Of a stretch of DNA of 64,000 nucleotides, positions 27,101 to 42,100 are shown one piece after another; within the stretch, counting starts at the first letter, position 1; the number at the start of each line of letters is the position of its first letter. Under the pieces are notes generated by a model that did no database searches, was not told the origin of the DNA, and was given only the letters and a program-made list of their open reading frames with translations. The translations under genes were made by a program, and so were the position numbers. The DNA is taken from the NCBI GenBank assembly GCA_013400155.1, contig VXBM01000216.1, forward strand, positions 373,297 to 437,296. Direction: 5' to 3'. The DNA is from Helopsaltes ochotensis. Its lineage: Eukaryota; Chordata; Aves; Passeriformes; Locustellidae.

Positions 27101-30100
27101 AGAAATGAAATGTAGATTGTTTCCTTGAAAAACAGGATCCACTGCTTTGGAAACAGCCCTTCATTCTTAGGTTCCTTTAAAGCTGAGGACATCAGACACC
27201 TAATAGGGTTAATCACACAAACCAATGGCAAGTCTCAACCTGAAGGCAGTTCTGGGTCTTGTGCATCTGCATTAAGTGATGCAGAGTAATTCCTGCCTAA
27301 GCACTGTTTCCACATGGCTTTACGAGTCCCTGTAAAGCTACACCAGATCCCTGCATCCCTGCAGCACTGCCCAAGTGTGAAATCATGTGCTCAGCAGTCA
27401 CACCAGATATCCCACGTTCTGCTCCCCACGTTCTGGGATTCTTCTCCCTATGGGCTGTGGGATACCAAGGAGCAAGCATCTACCTCATTTCTCAGAGTTC
27501 TTTTTCTTATCCTTGTTTCTCTTACTGCAGCTATTTTAACTACAATATAAAGGAAAACCATAGGAATTATGGCTCAGTGCTATAATACAAATAGTGGGTA
27601 CCAGTAAGGCCCCTGAACAACACCCTCTTCTGTGCAGGAGAACCTCGATTGGCCATGCAGCAGCTCACTGACCCCAGTTAGCCAGCAGCCAGCGTGGCCT
27701 TCTGGCTTCTGTCACAGCCTAATGCCAATCTTCTGATTCATTCCTTGCACTCATGGAGCACAACGACAGGCAATGGCTCCCCTGATGTCTGCAGGGCAGC
27801 AATACGGTGACATGATTACATAGACTGGGCTCTTCTTCGTGGCAAAATGACTGCTAGATCTTCAAAATCAACTGAGAAACAAACTAACTAAAGCTGTAGC
27901 AAAAGCACCTGGAACATCCATATTCTGGTTTTGTGACCACTGTTCGGGAAAGCTGCACAGGGAGCTAATTTGGAAAGGATTCAGTAAGTGAGGAGCAGCC
28001 TATAGCCAGGCAGGTATCGTAGTGAACGCGGAGAGGCAGCAAACACCATCAGATGCAGCTGCTGTCACAGAGCCCAGGCTTCCTGCACACTGCTGCGAAG
28101 GTACAGCTGAAGGACCACCACTTCCGTCAATTAATTAGATTTGAAGATTGTGGTGGTCAATCTCATTCAGAGAAAATGCATAATATAGGCCCATCACCTT
28201 GGACCACATCAATTACTTGTTGGGGCTCTCTCTTCTGCTGTTCAGCGCTGGGAATCCTTCCCTGCTCATGGTGGCACCAGTTTTCCAGAATCTCTTTCAC
28301 ACTGTCAAGTCAGACAGTACAGTACTCATGTGTAAAGTCCTCCACTGATATCACAACTACATCACCTAACCAAGATCTTACACAAAGGATTTATTTTCTA
28401 CATTAGCATTTAATGAAGACTCAACAACAATAAGCACTGCTGGTTGTCAAAAATATGGAAGGAATTGTAAAGAAATATAAGCAACTTTGGTTTCATTGGT
28501 ATTTCCAGTTCCACTTGCAAAGGTGAGCTACTACAGTGGCGTGTTACTATCCTGCTCTACCAGTTACTCCTGGAAATGATGCTCCACCCAAAAGAGCTGT
28601 TTCAGCTAAATGTTCTGGGGAAGCTGTTGCTTTATTTCATGTTTCTGGTCCTTGTAGCCCTCCTCCTCCCTTGGCATTATAGCTGTGGCAACAAAAGCCT
28701 ATAAAACAGGGCCAAGTACACCCACACATGCACTGCACTGTTCAAAGAAACAGATCTCCCTCTCTGTCACTGAAACTTGCTGCCCAAAAGCAGCTAAAAT
28801 GGCGCTGGGGATCACATAGGGATACCACCACTTCTCCTCCTCCCTGGCACTTCATTCTTCCTCCTGAGGCTCCCAGAAGCCAGGACAGCCGCTCCCCAGA
28901 CCACAGATTTTGGCAAATTCTTAACATAAACAGGTACTATCCATGTGCTGTGGTGGTTTTTACATGGAGAGCTGCACATGCAGTTTAATATATCCCTGCA
29001 GTATCAGGGTAGGTATCTCAGTGCTTTGCAGCTGACCTTCACATGCACAGTGTTCTCCTGTCTTGTTCTTTTAGATGCCTTGGAACTGTGCAGTAAACTA
29101 TTCTGGACCAAACAAGTTCTATTTTTTGATGTCGACACGGTTTGGAGTGTCAAAATAAAGAGGATGTGGGAAATCACAAATACTGTTTAAAGGCATTCCA
29201 TTATTTTTGCAAATGCGTGCACTGAACTTAACAATGAAAGACACAAAAAAGAAGAATTGGAATGCACCCTTTTGCTGCTAAAGAGATAAAAATAACCTTT
29301 ACTCTCTCACCTACCCTGCAGAGATTAGAAGATGGGATCCAAGTAGTGCCAAGATAAGCAACTGAATCAAAACACCTTCCATCCATCTATTAACATCAAT
29401 TTCCCCTATAGGAACTTTTCAGCTAGATGACCTGGCGAAGGAAGCCATTTCCATCTATTTCTGTAAATGAAATTTGGATTGCCCGCTTAAACCTCTGCTC
29501 TCCCCACAGTCACATTTTTCTCCTAAAGTGGATGAAGAGACAACAGATACTGGTGGGCTACGTGATGTTACACAGGTGCCAGATGTCATGCCAGACATTT
29601 ATGTGCCTGGCCTCTACCTGCAAAAACCATTTTTCCTTAGGCTTAAATATAGATTCAGCCAAATGATCAAACAGGGAAAAGGATAAAATTATTGGCTACA
29701 CAAACATGCTGGCTTGTTCCATTTCCTAATTGCCAGACAAATACTTGCCAAGGGTGGTTTACTTGCTAATGTTCAGAACTGTATACACTGGGATGTTTTT
29801 TGTTGTTGTTAAAGATTTAGTGAAACTTTCACCGATACCAATGAACCAACAACAACTTCCCTTTGGCAATGTACAGTGAAATGCTACTTGTAACTGCAGT
29901 GGCATAATCCAAGCTGAAGTTCCTCCCTCTTTTTTGTATCTTCCCTCCCCCCAGGTAAAATCTTGAGAACCCACAGCAGACATGATGAGACAGATACAGT
30001 GCCTTGCTGAAACTCTGAATCACAGCCTTGCCACTGAATCTGCACCTTTATTGCAGGCACAAGGTCCCGTGTTTGAAGAGAAACAAACAAGGATGCAGGT

Positions 30101-33100
30101 TCACGTTTCTCAAAGTTACAGCTTTTGTACTCCCAGACCTGCTAAAGCAATCCAAACATCTGAAAAGTCTCTATACTTTAGCTCTGAAAACACAAAATAC
30201 AACCTTTTATTTGTGATACCACAGGCAGGATAAGAAAAGAAAAAAAATTTTCAAGTTGTCCTCCAACAGATTTATTTTCCTGGAGCTCTGTTGCACACAT
30301 CCAGTTACACACTTCCAAACACATTCCAAGACAGTCGCTCAGCTACACTCATGCAGGTAATTTCACAGACTTTAACAGACAGGTAACATGCATGATGAGT
30401 AAAAGCAGCAGGGAACTAAGGGAGTGATGTAATTACAAATACACATAGCTGGCTAAAAACATTCTGAATATAATTAAGCTTTGAGACATTATGCCAGCCA
30501 AGATGCTAATAACTGTGAAAAAAAACCTGTGGGTGATTTTCATACTTATCAAAATAAGGAACTGTTGAGAACCATTAATAATGTGGGTAAATGCTGTCTA
30601 AGCTTCCCACACTCAACCCTGCCAATAAGTGCAACAATCCTGCTATTCCAGTCTGGAGCTCCTCCAGAGAAGAGATATTTACTCAAGTTACGTTGTGAAC
30701 TTGCTCTGCAACACGTTAAGCATAAAAAGATCAATATGTAACAACAATTTTTATCTGTTAGGCTTGCCTGGACCAAGATGTTAAGCACTTTTACATGAAC
30801 CCACATTAAACTTCAGCATAAAGGATATTTCTTAAGGCAAGTTAACATTTTCACAGACAAGTGTGGAGGAAGAATGCAAAAGGAGGCTTTGAGAAACTGT
30901 GGTTTAACAATAATTGCTGTGAACAACAGGAGACCCTATGTTTGAGAAAGAACAGAAACTGTTTTCATTGATTACTTTTCAAATATTTCACAAACTAAAA
31001 GGACTAAAGAAACTGGACACAAGCACCTTATGCCACACTGCCAGAAGAGTTCATCTGTATCTCTTACAGATTGCTGGTACCTGTAATTAAAAGTAACATT
31101 TCATCTCCTAACTAACATACCATTTCTTAAGACCAAATGGAGTTGTGTTCTTATTTAAGTAAGTAAATGATGAAAAATTCCTGAAAACATTGTCTTGAGA
31201 CACTGCCTAAAACAAAAATTTACCATGAGTCCTAAAAACTTCAATATATTTATCCAACAGATTTGTGTAAAGAGTGTTTCACTGACCTTCAAAGTCCACA
31301 TCCCCAACTAATTTGGTTTTTCCTGTAAGAGGATCATGGATATGGTTGATTCCTATGTCAATCACAGCTGCACCTTCTTTGACCATATCAGTTGTAATCA
31401 ACTTTGGGATACCTGGAATCATCAACACATATTTTATTACCCTGCCCAGGTAGTCTGAGGTTATCAGTTTTGAATGATATCAAAGGGTGTGCATGCACAG
31501 CTATGCATGCACAAAATAGAATTCCTTCAGTTGAATATTTCTTGATACACCCCACACTGAAAACAACTATTCCTCAATTGCACACAGTTTGTAACTACTA
31601 CTACTACAGAAAAGAGGAAAAAACCCACCACTACCACCAACAAAAACAACCCACAAAAGCATCCCACCAAAATCTGTGCCATGGGATTGGTTTTGGTTCA
31701 AGAAGCACTCTCAACCAATAAGCAATTTTAACTGTTATGGTAATCCCAGCACACAACGCTGACCTTCCAGAGAGGACAGAACACCATTTCTTGCTATTTA
31801 CAGCAATTTGGGAGACCTCTGCACTTGACCCGAGAGGCCCAACCTGGGCACTGCACACCTTGTGGGCTGCATCTCTGTGGGGTCCTGGGGTAGGAGTTTT
31901 TTGCTATGAAGAAATTCCAGCTGAAACAGCCACACCTCAGCTTTTTCATATGCACTGTATTCCTTCAGCACATTTAAATGTGAAGCATCTTAATATTCAT
32001 CGTGAATATGTGCTTAAGTCAGGATCCAGAAAACCTAAAAGGTCACTTCAAAATCTAGATAAACAAATGCATCCATGGCTGTATGACTCCTGTAAGGAAT
32101 TTCTTCCCTACCATGCAACCTCCAACTTTCAGTAATGGGAATTTCCAAACTAAAAATCACAATTCACCTTGCTTCATGAGCAATTCCATCAGTTTTTTGT
32201 TCTGAGAGGAATATTAAGAGTATCTCCAAAAAGGGAGTCTGAACTTCCCTCTCCCCATCAAAGCAGCTTTCTCTCAGGCGAGGAGAAGGCAAAAAGGAAA
32301 AGAAACCAAATCCATACGGTTTGAAACTGCAGTTTTATTGGAGGGAAGCGCTGGTGTACAAGGCTCTGGCTCCATGTGCAGTGCTGGAGCACAGCCACTT
32401 AGACATTTGTATACAGGCAACACCAGAACACTCTTTGGTCTCCATTTCTTGCTCCCCCATAAGACACTCGTTTGAAACTATTCTTCTCGTGTTGAGCAAG
32501 CCAAGATCACAAACGCTCTCCTAGCCCATTTGATAATATCTGACTGCATCTCCTTCATCCCCTTCTGATGTAATCCATGGCAACCTGGCTGGTAATTGGA
32601 TAATGCCTCAGCCTTATGGGGGTAAATGATCTGTGTGTGATAGGGCTGGAAGCATATTAACAGAAGCTGCACAGTTACAGCCTTTGTAAAATGGTTTGAT
32701 AATAAGCCAAATACTTAATAGCAACAAATGAACTAACCCCCAAACCAAATGAGTGCATCTATTTACTTAAACCTACTTTACATACCAAGTAGGAAGGGAT
32801 AAACATTAGAGCAGCTTTTCCTAAAATGCACTGACTGAAGAATACGGGAAAACCTTTCATTGGTAATTTTTGTAGAAAATGATAAATCACATTTTAAACA
32901 AAGGAAAAATAAGGCCCCTACCTAATCTGAGTTTAGGTGCAAGGACTGTCAAACAGCCAATTTTTAAGGAAGATAACCAGAATAAAGGGTCTGATAAAGC
33001 AGCACTTCCTACACGAGAGGACCACAGATCATGTCCCGAGGGACAGCACAAGAGGTCCAAGCAGAAGTTTATCTGGCATTTGGCACAGTCATTACTTTTT

Positions 33101-36100
33101 CTCTTTACCCCCTCTCCAAACACAGCAGGCAGACGAGTCCTGTTGCTCTCGGCAGACTGGAGAGCCCAGAGAAAAGAAACAGCAAGCTGACCGGTTCAAG
33201 AGTCCTGCTGCCTCCATCACCGCCCTGCCTGTCCTGTGGTGGCTCTAGGGGCACTGCTGGGTAAAGCTGCACTTACACTTCTGCCATGGGGCTGTGCCAA
33301 TGGCAGAAAGAACAGACTCCATGGGATGTCTGTACACGCAGGCATAGCAGGCCAAGATGAAAAATGTGGTGGGATACAAAGTGTCAGGTGTGCTTAACAG
33401 GAAACATGATGCTTTGGATAGAAATCCAAAAGCTGTGTAGTATTGAAAGAGATTTTAGGGAGGGGTAGGCTAGACCAGAGCAGCATTGTTGGAACTTAAG
33501 GTGCAAGGAACTTAAGGTGTAAGTTCCTACTTAAGGGTAGGAACAAGAAAGGAAGGAATAAACTGAATGGATAGTTCAATCCAAGTAAGCAGGAAAACTG
33601 CTGCCCCAAGCCTGGGGGCAATTAAGAGACAGGAGTAACAGAGAAAAGAAGCACCTCAGTTGAAGTATTACCAAAACCATGAAGGCAAATGAGCAGAAAA
33701 GCATCCAGAGAGGTGGAGCACCAGATCAGAACAGACTTACTGCAACAAGTCACCCATCAGGAGCCAGAATGCAGATGGCTCTTGTAAAAGTACCACACAG
33801 GAAAAGGAGCCTTCCATATTAGGTACATGCAAAAAAACTCTTTTCCATTTGCACATCTTCTGCAGTGGCCTGTAAAAGCAGCTATGCCAACCTGGCAGGG
33901 TACTAGTTACCTTTTTTGCAACACTCACTGAACAAGTCACCCATTTCCGGGGAGTGTGTGATCCCAGAGGTACAATGTGCACAGTTCTCATGTAACAAAA
34001 GGAAGCTTGGAGTGATTCCATCTTTCTAAAGCCCAACATTCCCCAGAGCACCCACTGGGGCAGGGCTGTGTGCTGTTTGCGCAAGCTAGCCCGAGGTTTT
34101 TTCATCATTCCAAGTATATCTCAAATTGTGTAATGAGTGTTGTATCACGCTCCTGTTACAAATGACACAAGGAAAGTAATGTGAAAGGTAAACATGGCTG
34201 AATTGCTACTGGACCGTTTAACGCCAAGCATACACAATGACAAACCATGTTCAGCACGAAAATCAGAAGTGATGATTAAATTTGAAGCAGTGAATTTGGA
34301 TGAAAAGTTACTGGTTTATTTCCAGTTAGCACACCATTGTTATCATTTATTCACAGTTGTGAATTCTGGTTGGGTCCACAGTTGAACAATCAGACGTGGG
34401 GCAAATAAGTTGTTTCTCGCCCCTGGCCTGCCTTAGGAAAGAGGCAGTGAAGTTAAACCCTGAAGGAAAGGGCATCTCACTTCAACAGGAAGTGACAAGC
34501 TTTAGACAGGTACCTGTCCGTCTTCATCTAGAAAATACTTAAGGAAGTCTTGGATCTTGAGGATGAGAAACAGTGGGAAAGGGAGCAGAAAAGAGGACAG
34601 ACACTATCCTCTTGTAGTCCTACAAAATGGTACAGGAAAAGGATGATATCCCTGAGCTGCAAAGGGTCCCAGAATTTTACCAAGGTTATAGTAAGTTGGG
34701 TTGTTTGATTTTTTTAAAATTAGTTTCTATTTCTACTTGTAATACCTGTAAACAAATAACAAAGGCTGTTCAGAAGCAGAGTTCTGCTTGTTTCTTTGGG
34801 ACAGATAAGTTAAACTCTAAGTATTTCAGGTTACATTGCTTTAAGAGTATAGACACTCAACTTTCAGCCCCCTTCCTCTAGGCAATTTACCATTCTCTTT
34901 CTCTAGGCATGATAATTGCAAAAGAGAAAAAACCCAGCCATTAATAACAAGGTTACCCAAACCTCCAGTTAATTTGGCCAGGTTTGCCTTAATTCTAACA
35001 GTGGGGGAATGATACCGTGGTTTTATGAATGCAGCCTCCAGCTGATTTAAAGAAACTCTCCTGTCAAAATTTAAATTACTCATGATTTTTCCATGGTACA
35101 GAGAATGTTCTAATTTACATAATTATACCTGTATAAACTATGCACGGACTGGTTCCCAATCTTGAGTTCACTCTGAAGTCTCCCTAAGGGAAAGGTGTCG
35201 CATATGACGAGAAACAGTTTATGAGTCTGCAAATGTGAAGGGCAAGAACAAAGAGCCAAATCACTTGCCTTTCCTACAATGAGAAATTCTACCCAGTGCA
35301 ACACCCTCAGCGAGCACGAGCACTGATTATTCAACGAAATGTGAAACAGCCAGTGCCACAGACACAGACTGAAAACTCCTCCTTTTAGGTTTGAAATGCT
35401 GCAGTTGGAGTATTAACAACAACAGTATTACCTGCAGCAACTATTACTATGTCAGCAAGCTGCGTATGGATCTTGAGCTGCTCTTTTGGGGTGTATCTGT
35501 GAGTAATGGTTACTGTAGCATCACCTGAAATGGAAGAGAAAAACAATTAATTGTCAGATATAAAATGCTATTAAAAGTACAGCATTTACTTTCAGATGCA
35601 AATTACTTACTTTGCTACATTAACAACAATACAGATGATCAGATTTGTCTTGTGATGTGACACTTAAATCAGCATTAGGCAGAACACTCACAACACTTTT
35701 ACATCACACATATGAAAAAACATTTGTTCTTAAAAATTCTCCCAGGATGAATTAATTTATATACTGTGGACTGAATTCCCTTCCACAGGAAGGGAAGCCC
35801 TTCCATGGCTTCATTATGTTCAGTGGGAGTCCACAAAGCAAACCCAGCACAGAATCCAGTGTCTGCTTTATCAAGCCCAGTTTGTACAGGGTGCCACAAG
35901 ATTCAGTTGTTTGCCACACACGAAAGCTTCAATGAAAGACCACCAGTAGAAGTACATGAAGCACACACCCCTCTGCTCCTACGGACACCCACATTTCTTG
36001 GCAAGAGCTATGAATAAACTCTCCCAGAAAAGACAGGAAAAACCCTTGTGCTGTTTGATGGAGATACTGAGAAGAGACCACAACATGAACAGTCAGAGAG

Positions 36101-39100
36101 AGGGTCTGAAGTCTTCTACTGCATCCAACAGCAGGTATGGTACTCCCTCGAGGACTGCCCAAGCAAGCAGCAAAGAGAACATCTCTCAAGAGAAGACTCC
36201 TCACAACCCTCTCTGCAATTATTTGTACAGTACAGTGTTCAGGTGTTTCATACCCCTATCTCTGCCTTCTGCTCATCACAGACACCTAGGCCATGTTATT
36301 TGCAATTAAACTAAAACCTTTTGCCTTCTCAGACATTGCCATCACATCTACTTCCTCTGGAATGTGTCTGACTGATCTAATCTGTGCCTCTCATCTTATT
36401 AACTCTCTCAGGCATTCTCATCTTCAACCTTTCTGTGCTCTGGCTTCTCTGCTCTTTCCCCTCACCTTTTATCCCACTTCTTCTGGCTCTACAGTGCACA
36501 TCATCTCCCCAAAGACAAGCAGATCAAGATATTTGCAGATAATGAAAACAGAAAAGTACAGGCTTGAAAAAAATGGAGGACTCTTCTGATACCGGCTTTA
36601 AGCAAAAGAAGTATGTCTTGCCCAAAATCACAATCATTACTCAGCAGAGAGATTGAGAAAAAACAGTGGATAAAATCCAAAGTTACAAGGTTATCTCTGA
36701 GGAATAAAATTTGTGCTAATTTGCCTCCAAGATTTTAGTGAGGAATGTGTCTGTAGTCAGCTCCTGAAACCAAGTAATTGCTTTCACTACCAAAAAGGAA
36801 AGGAGAAAAAAAGGGGAAAAAAACAAAAGCCCCTACCTTGAGAATAGCAGTCCAGAAGCTTACAGACACCTCAGAAAGGGGGGGTTTTCCATTTATTTGT
36901 GACCATGCCCAAACAGAAAATAAACAACTATTTTTACACTGCTACTTCTGCTGAAAGAAGAGGAATATATTTAACAATTAAGATTCCACATCATACTCCC
37001 AAGTCAATTCCCCTAGGCTCTTGACCTGCCTACACTGAACATTATTTATTTTGGAAGGGGTTCACATAGCTTTTCCATCTGATCAGATATTGCCACCTGC
37101 AGGACATGAGTGTATCTACAGATGAAACATCACAAATTAAGACAGTCCTCAACTTTTAATTTTTGTTCATAATCTATAAAGAAAACCAACCAAAACCTAC
37201 AACAAAAAGAGAAATAAAAAATAGTACCATACACACACACACAGCTTGCACCATTTCTCAATAAAAATTATTTAATCAAATCAGCCCAGTTTTTGAAAAA
37301 AATCCTTCTTGACTGATCACTTGAGAAAGTTCTTAGTCAGCATTTCATTGTAGGTCCTCTCTGGTCCCTATCCTCCTGAGTTAAAAAAAAGAAAAAAGCT
37401 GAAACCATGGCCTGGCCTGCCTTGCTTTCCACACGCCATCCAGGCCGGCCTCTTGCTGCCCACAGCAGAAGCAGAAATCAAACCCAAGCGCAGAACATGA
37501 ACCAGATCTTCAAAGAAAGTGCCATCTGTGAGTCAGGGAGGAAAACCACCAAATCACCCCAAATACAGAAGTATTTATCATCATGTACACACCATATACA
37601 TACACACTTAATGCCAGCTCATTATCAGAGAAGTCCATGTCTCTTTGTTTTCTGATTGCCAGCTGCTTTATACTGTGTGCCAACACTTAGCAGACTGGAA
37701 AACCAGAAAGCTTCCTGAGAAATAAATTCGTTTCTTCAGATTACGCAAAGATAACTTTATGATGAGTTAACGCTTTCTGCATCTAGGCTGCAGTGTCAGT
37801 AGAGGGACTGTCTGAATATTCTTCTGTCCCTACACCAAATATGTGACATATTTAGAACCACTGTCAATGTCAGCAAGCAGGGTTGCTAGAGAAGTCATCT
37901 GACATGTCAGGAACCAGAACACTGGCAGAAGACCATGAAACACCACAAAAATCTCATGGATGGGCCCCCCAAAACTGCGCTACCAGACAGTCAAAGAGAA
38001 ACTGGAAACCCAGGATACAAGACAACAAAACTGAGCCGTGGATCCAATCAACTCAAAAGCTGGAAGCTGCAAACAGTACTTAGTTACAGCGAAAAACTGC
38101 CCATGCAGCTGCTGAGGGTTTTGCAACAAGCTGCTGAAAGCATCACGGGTCATTAGGTTTCCTTATTTCCATGTGGGAAACGTGTAAGTAGTTTGTAATG
38201 TGACTGTGTTGTACCAAGCCTACTTCAAACATCAGCTGCACTGCCAGTAACAAATGTCACCCAATATTTGCAGCAAATGGCAAAAATGCTACTAATTTTC
38301 GTGGGAACAAGGATGAGACCAGAACTATGCACCGATGGTAATTACAATTCAAGCACTGAGAGAAATTCCAAATAGCAACTTTCCCACAGAGGCTGAAAAA
38401 CCAACTCTATGATTAGTATAAAGCTTTTGGTGTTTTATTATATTAATAACAGATTTCACTCTGCTCCAATTAAATAGGCCTAAGATTAAATGTCCATGTT
38501 TACCTCATTTGAGCACACCACCATGGCAGTTTCTAACATCAAAATGAAGTTGCAAAAGGGCAGCATTCTATCTAAATTATATTTGTTTTAATTTCTATAG
38601 AGCAATTATAGCAGCACATGTAGGCTTCTGTAATTAGAATTACTTAAAAATATTTCTGCCGCAAACACCCAATTTCCAGGAGGATATAAACTGCACTGCA
38701 GAAAGCAATCATGGAGCTCACGCTGAAAAGTTCCTCGCTTGTCATTTGCACATTTTCATAAGCAACACCTCACTGACACGGCACAACACAAGGGTCAGGC
38801 CACACCTTTATTTTATTCATACAGGAATGTATATTGTGTGTATGTGTAGGCATACATGTATATGTGTGCTCATGTGTACGACCAATGAAATCGATATTAA
38901 ACAAGTACGAGGATAAGGCATATAAACAGCTACATTGTATAAACATCACAGGAACCTCCGCAGCTCTTCCAGGCCTCACTTGCCAGTATTACCCTCAAGG
39001 ATCAGTTGAAATAGTAGCTGTTTCATATGGAGGAGGAAGTGATGACTTAATACCAGAAAAAGTGAAGTCCAGAAACTGCTCTCCTGAGAGTAAGTCAGGA

Positions 39101-42100
39101 AATGTGTTAGCAAATTTAATTTCTTGGTCTGGTTGCAAATATTGACAAGAGTGGAAAGCTTTCTCTCCACTCTGAGTCCTCTAGTCAGCTTTATTTTCAG
39201 GGCTTCACAAATGGAAACATTGGGACAACATTCCTTGGACTTACCTCCAGGCCTCTCGTGCTCTCCATCAGTATGTAAAAGCATTGAAATAGGCATTCCA
39301 ACATTTTTAGATCTTCCAGCTACAAGAACATTTTTTCCAAATGTTTGTATTCCTTGTAGGAAAAAACGGAATTAAAAAATTATATTCCACTATTTTGATA
39401 CATCTAAACCCTTCTTCTCAATTCCCATGACATAGTTATTTGTTGTTGTGGACTGCTGACATCAACACGACTTGAAAATCCACAAGGCCGAATTTGAGGG
39501 ATGAATCTACAAAACAACTTTCAGCTTTCACCTTGGAGAAAGAAAAGTGACAACTCATTCAGGTTATCTGAATCACCCTTAGCAAGGATTTAATTTTCTT
39601 GCTCCAGTGACAAAGGGAAGCACTTATATTTACCAATAAGAACATGTACATTCTAAATAAAAAAATTACAACTATTGAACACATATGAATTTTTTCCCCT
39701 TCCAGTACTGAATTAAGTGCTCCCATTTCTTGTTCCTGTTTTTTCCCCCTCCTCCACAGGAACTTATGCATTCAAATCTTCTTGATAAATAATCGTGTCA
39801 ACAACAGCATAGAAAATTTGCTGCAGAAGTACAAAATTCAGGAAGTTACTGAAGTGTTCCACCAAGTACTACTGCCTACACTTAATTAATAGCTGTGCTA
39901 ATGGCACAAGAGCCCATTTACTTGGCAACTCCTTATTATTCAGATTAATACTCTGAATGTTTGTTCTTCAATCATCCCAATGCATTTAGATAGCCTAGAC
40001 CTTTTAGCTCACACCTGAGTTAATCCTTTGTACATCTCCCAGGACAAAAGGAATTTCAGGACAGGTGAGTCTCTTACCCGTCCGTTTTATGATTTCCCAG
40101 ACGGCAGCAGCAGTGGCAGGGATGATGGAAGGCTGATCGAGACACATACGTCCGATATTCATGATATGGAATCCATCCACATCCTTTTCAGGGACGATGG
40201 CATTACAGACTGTCCGTTCATCTATATGATCTGGGAGACACACACAGCTCTCAGCTACAGCTCCTTCACCTGTCAGGTGCCCTCAGAGCCATTACACAGG
40301 CAAGCTCACAGCCCGGATCTAGCCAGGGTAATTAATCACTGCTCTTGGCTGAACAATCTGCGCTCCCCCTAAAGGCAATTTCACCTTTTCAAGCAGTTTA
40401 CTGAAAAGGCATTTGTCCCAGTGTTAATACAACAGATTCTGACAAAATATGAGAGCCCGGTACTCAGCAGAGAATAAGGACAGTAACTATAGGAAGGAAT
40501 GTTTATGCAAGTCACGTCAGAGTCACTTCTGCAATCTGTAAGTCTTAAATACGAACAAGCCACAGGAGAACAGTTACATGCATTTTTCTGGTTTCTAAGC
40601 CCACAGAGGATACATGAGCTAATTTTTAAACACATTCATGGAAATATCAAGCTGAAATAACTTTGCAGGTCTAGCTTACCTTTTCCAGCAATACTATTTT
40701 TTTTAGTCAACTGTTAATCAGTAGGACCAAAACATGTCCGATTCCATTAGAAAACTGAGAATACACAAAACTGTTTGATATCAGTGATATCAAAACACTG
40801 GCTGTGGCTTAAATGGCATTGCCTGCACATAATTTTGTATTCATATCTATTCATAGTGAATATTTTTCATATGCACTGATGATACAGCACAGCTTTAAGC
40901 TCTGCAATTGCTTTAAGCTTATACTGCATGAACATTAGCACTGATTATGAAAAAATGTGTTTGCCAGACCTCTCTCTGCAGACTCACGAACCCAAGCATC
41001 AACCTGGAACACATAACACCCTAGAGGAGCAGCTCCACAAAACATCCCATACTGACCCAAAAACCAAACTGTGTTTAATGACTGGCCCACAGCCTGCTGA
41101 GAGCCCCAAACTGGCTGTGACTGCCCCATGGCCTTACCCAAAACAGCGGTGACTGCCCCATGGCCTGTGGTCACCCAGCCCTGTTGGAAGGTTTTGTCCG
41201 GGAGCGAGTCAAGCTGACCCCGGAGTGGGTAAATGGGGAGAAAGCCACCGGCCCCCTCTGGGTTAATAACCAGTTTGGTATCGAACCTCCTGAGAATTTG
41301 GTTCCTTCTCCACACACCATCCAGAAGGAATCAAGCAACCTTCCCCTAAACCTGCCAGGTGGGCTGGGGCTTTAAAATTTTCAACTCAGAGCAATTGCCT
41401 TTTGCATCTTTTACATCACCATTCTAGCCACAACCTGAACAGAATCCTGCAACTGTGTGGCAAGATACCCCAGTGACCAAGACAGGGAGCACGACAGGAG
41501 GCTTAAAAAAAACAAATAAAGGAAAATGAGTATCAATAAGGAAATTCAGATGTTGCCAGTAAAATATTTTAGAGACATAAACAGGATGTTTTAATTTAGT
41601 AGGCTTTTGTGGTTTTGCATTAAAAGGAGCTAGATATTTAAAAGATAAGCATGTAATAGAACTTAAACCATGGTAATCTCCTGTTAAAAGATTTCCAATT
41701 TAAAACCCCCTAAAGTTAAACCAGGCTGCTATGATTTACAGTTTAATTCTCCATTTTTTGACGAGAGGAAGTTTCCTTCTGAATCCTAACGAGAAAAGAC
41801 CGCAGAAATTAAGATATAAGTACATTGATGAAAGAGTCTCTTAGAACTGAAACTTGCCTCACAGAGACTGAAAGCAACCATAACCTTGTTTTTATGTAAA
41901 CTTGGGGATTAAAATAAACCCAAACCCAAGAAATTTGGAGTAACCTATTACATGGCTTTTGCAAATGACAACTTGTTACCCTTAGGCAGGTCAGCTGTTC
42001 ATCCAACACAAACTTGGCAGCCATGCTTTTCCTTGTGCCTGGGATGAGCGGAACACTGCTCTGAAAAACACCTCCTCCACACTGTTTGTCTTTAGCTTCC

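Noticed and set aside
31737..32135. 132-codon plus-strand frame in the MTHFD2L intron between exons 6 and 7
   Set aside because: It is antisense, has no ATG-led domain and no resemblance to a known family.
40935..41315. 126-codon minus-strand frame in MTHFD2L intron 3, considered as a retroviral or transposon protein
   Set aside because: No reverse-transcriptase, integrase, envelope or transposase motif is visible, and the start is GTG. It is kept only as an unexplained block.
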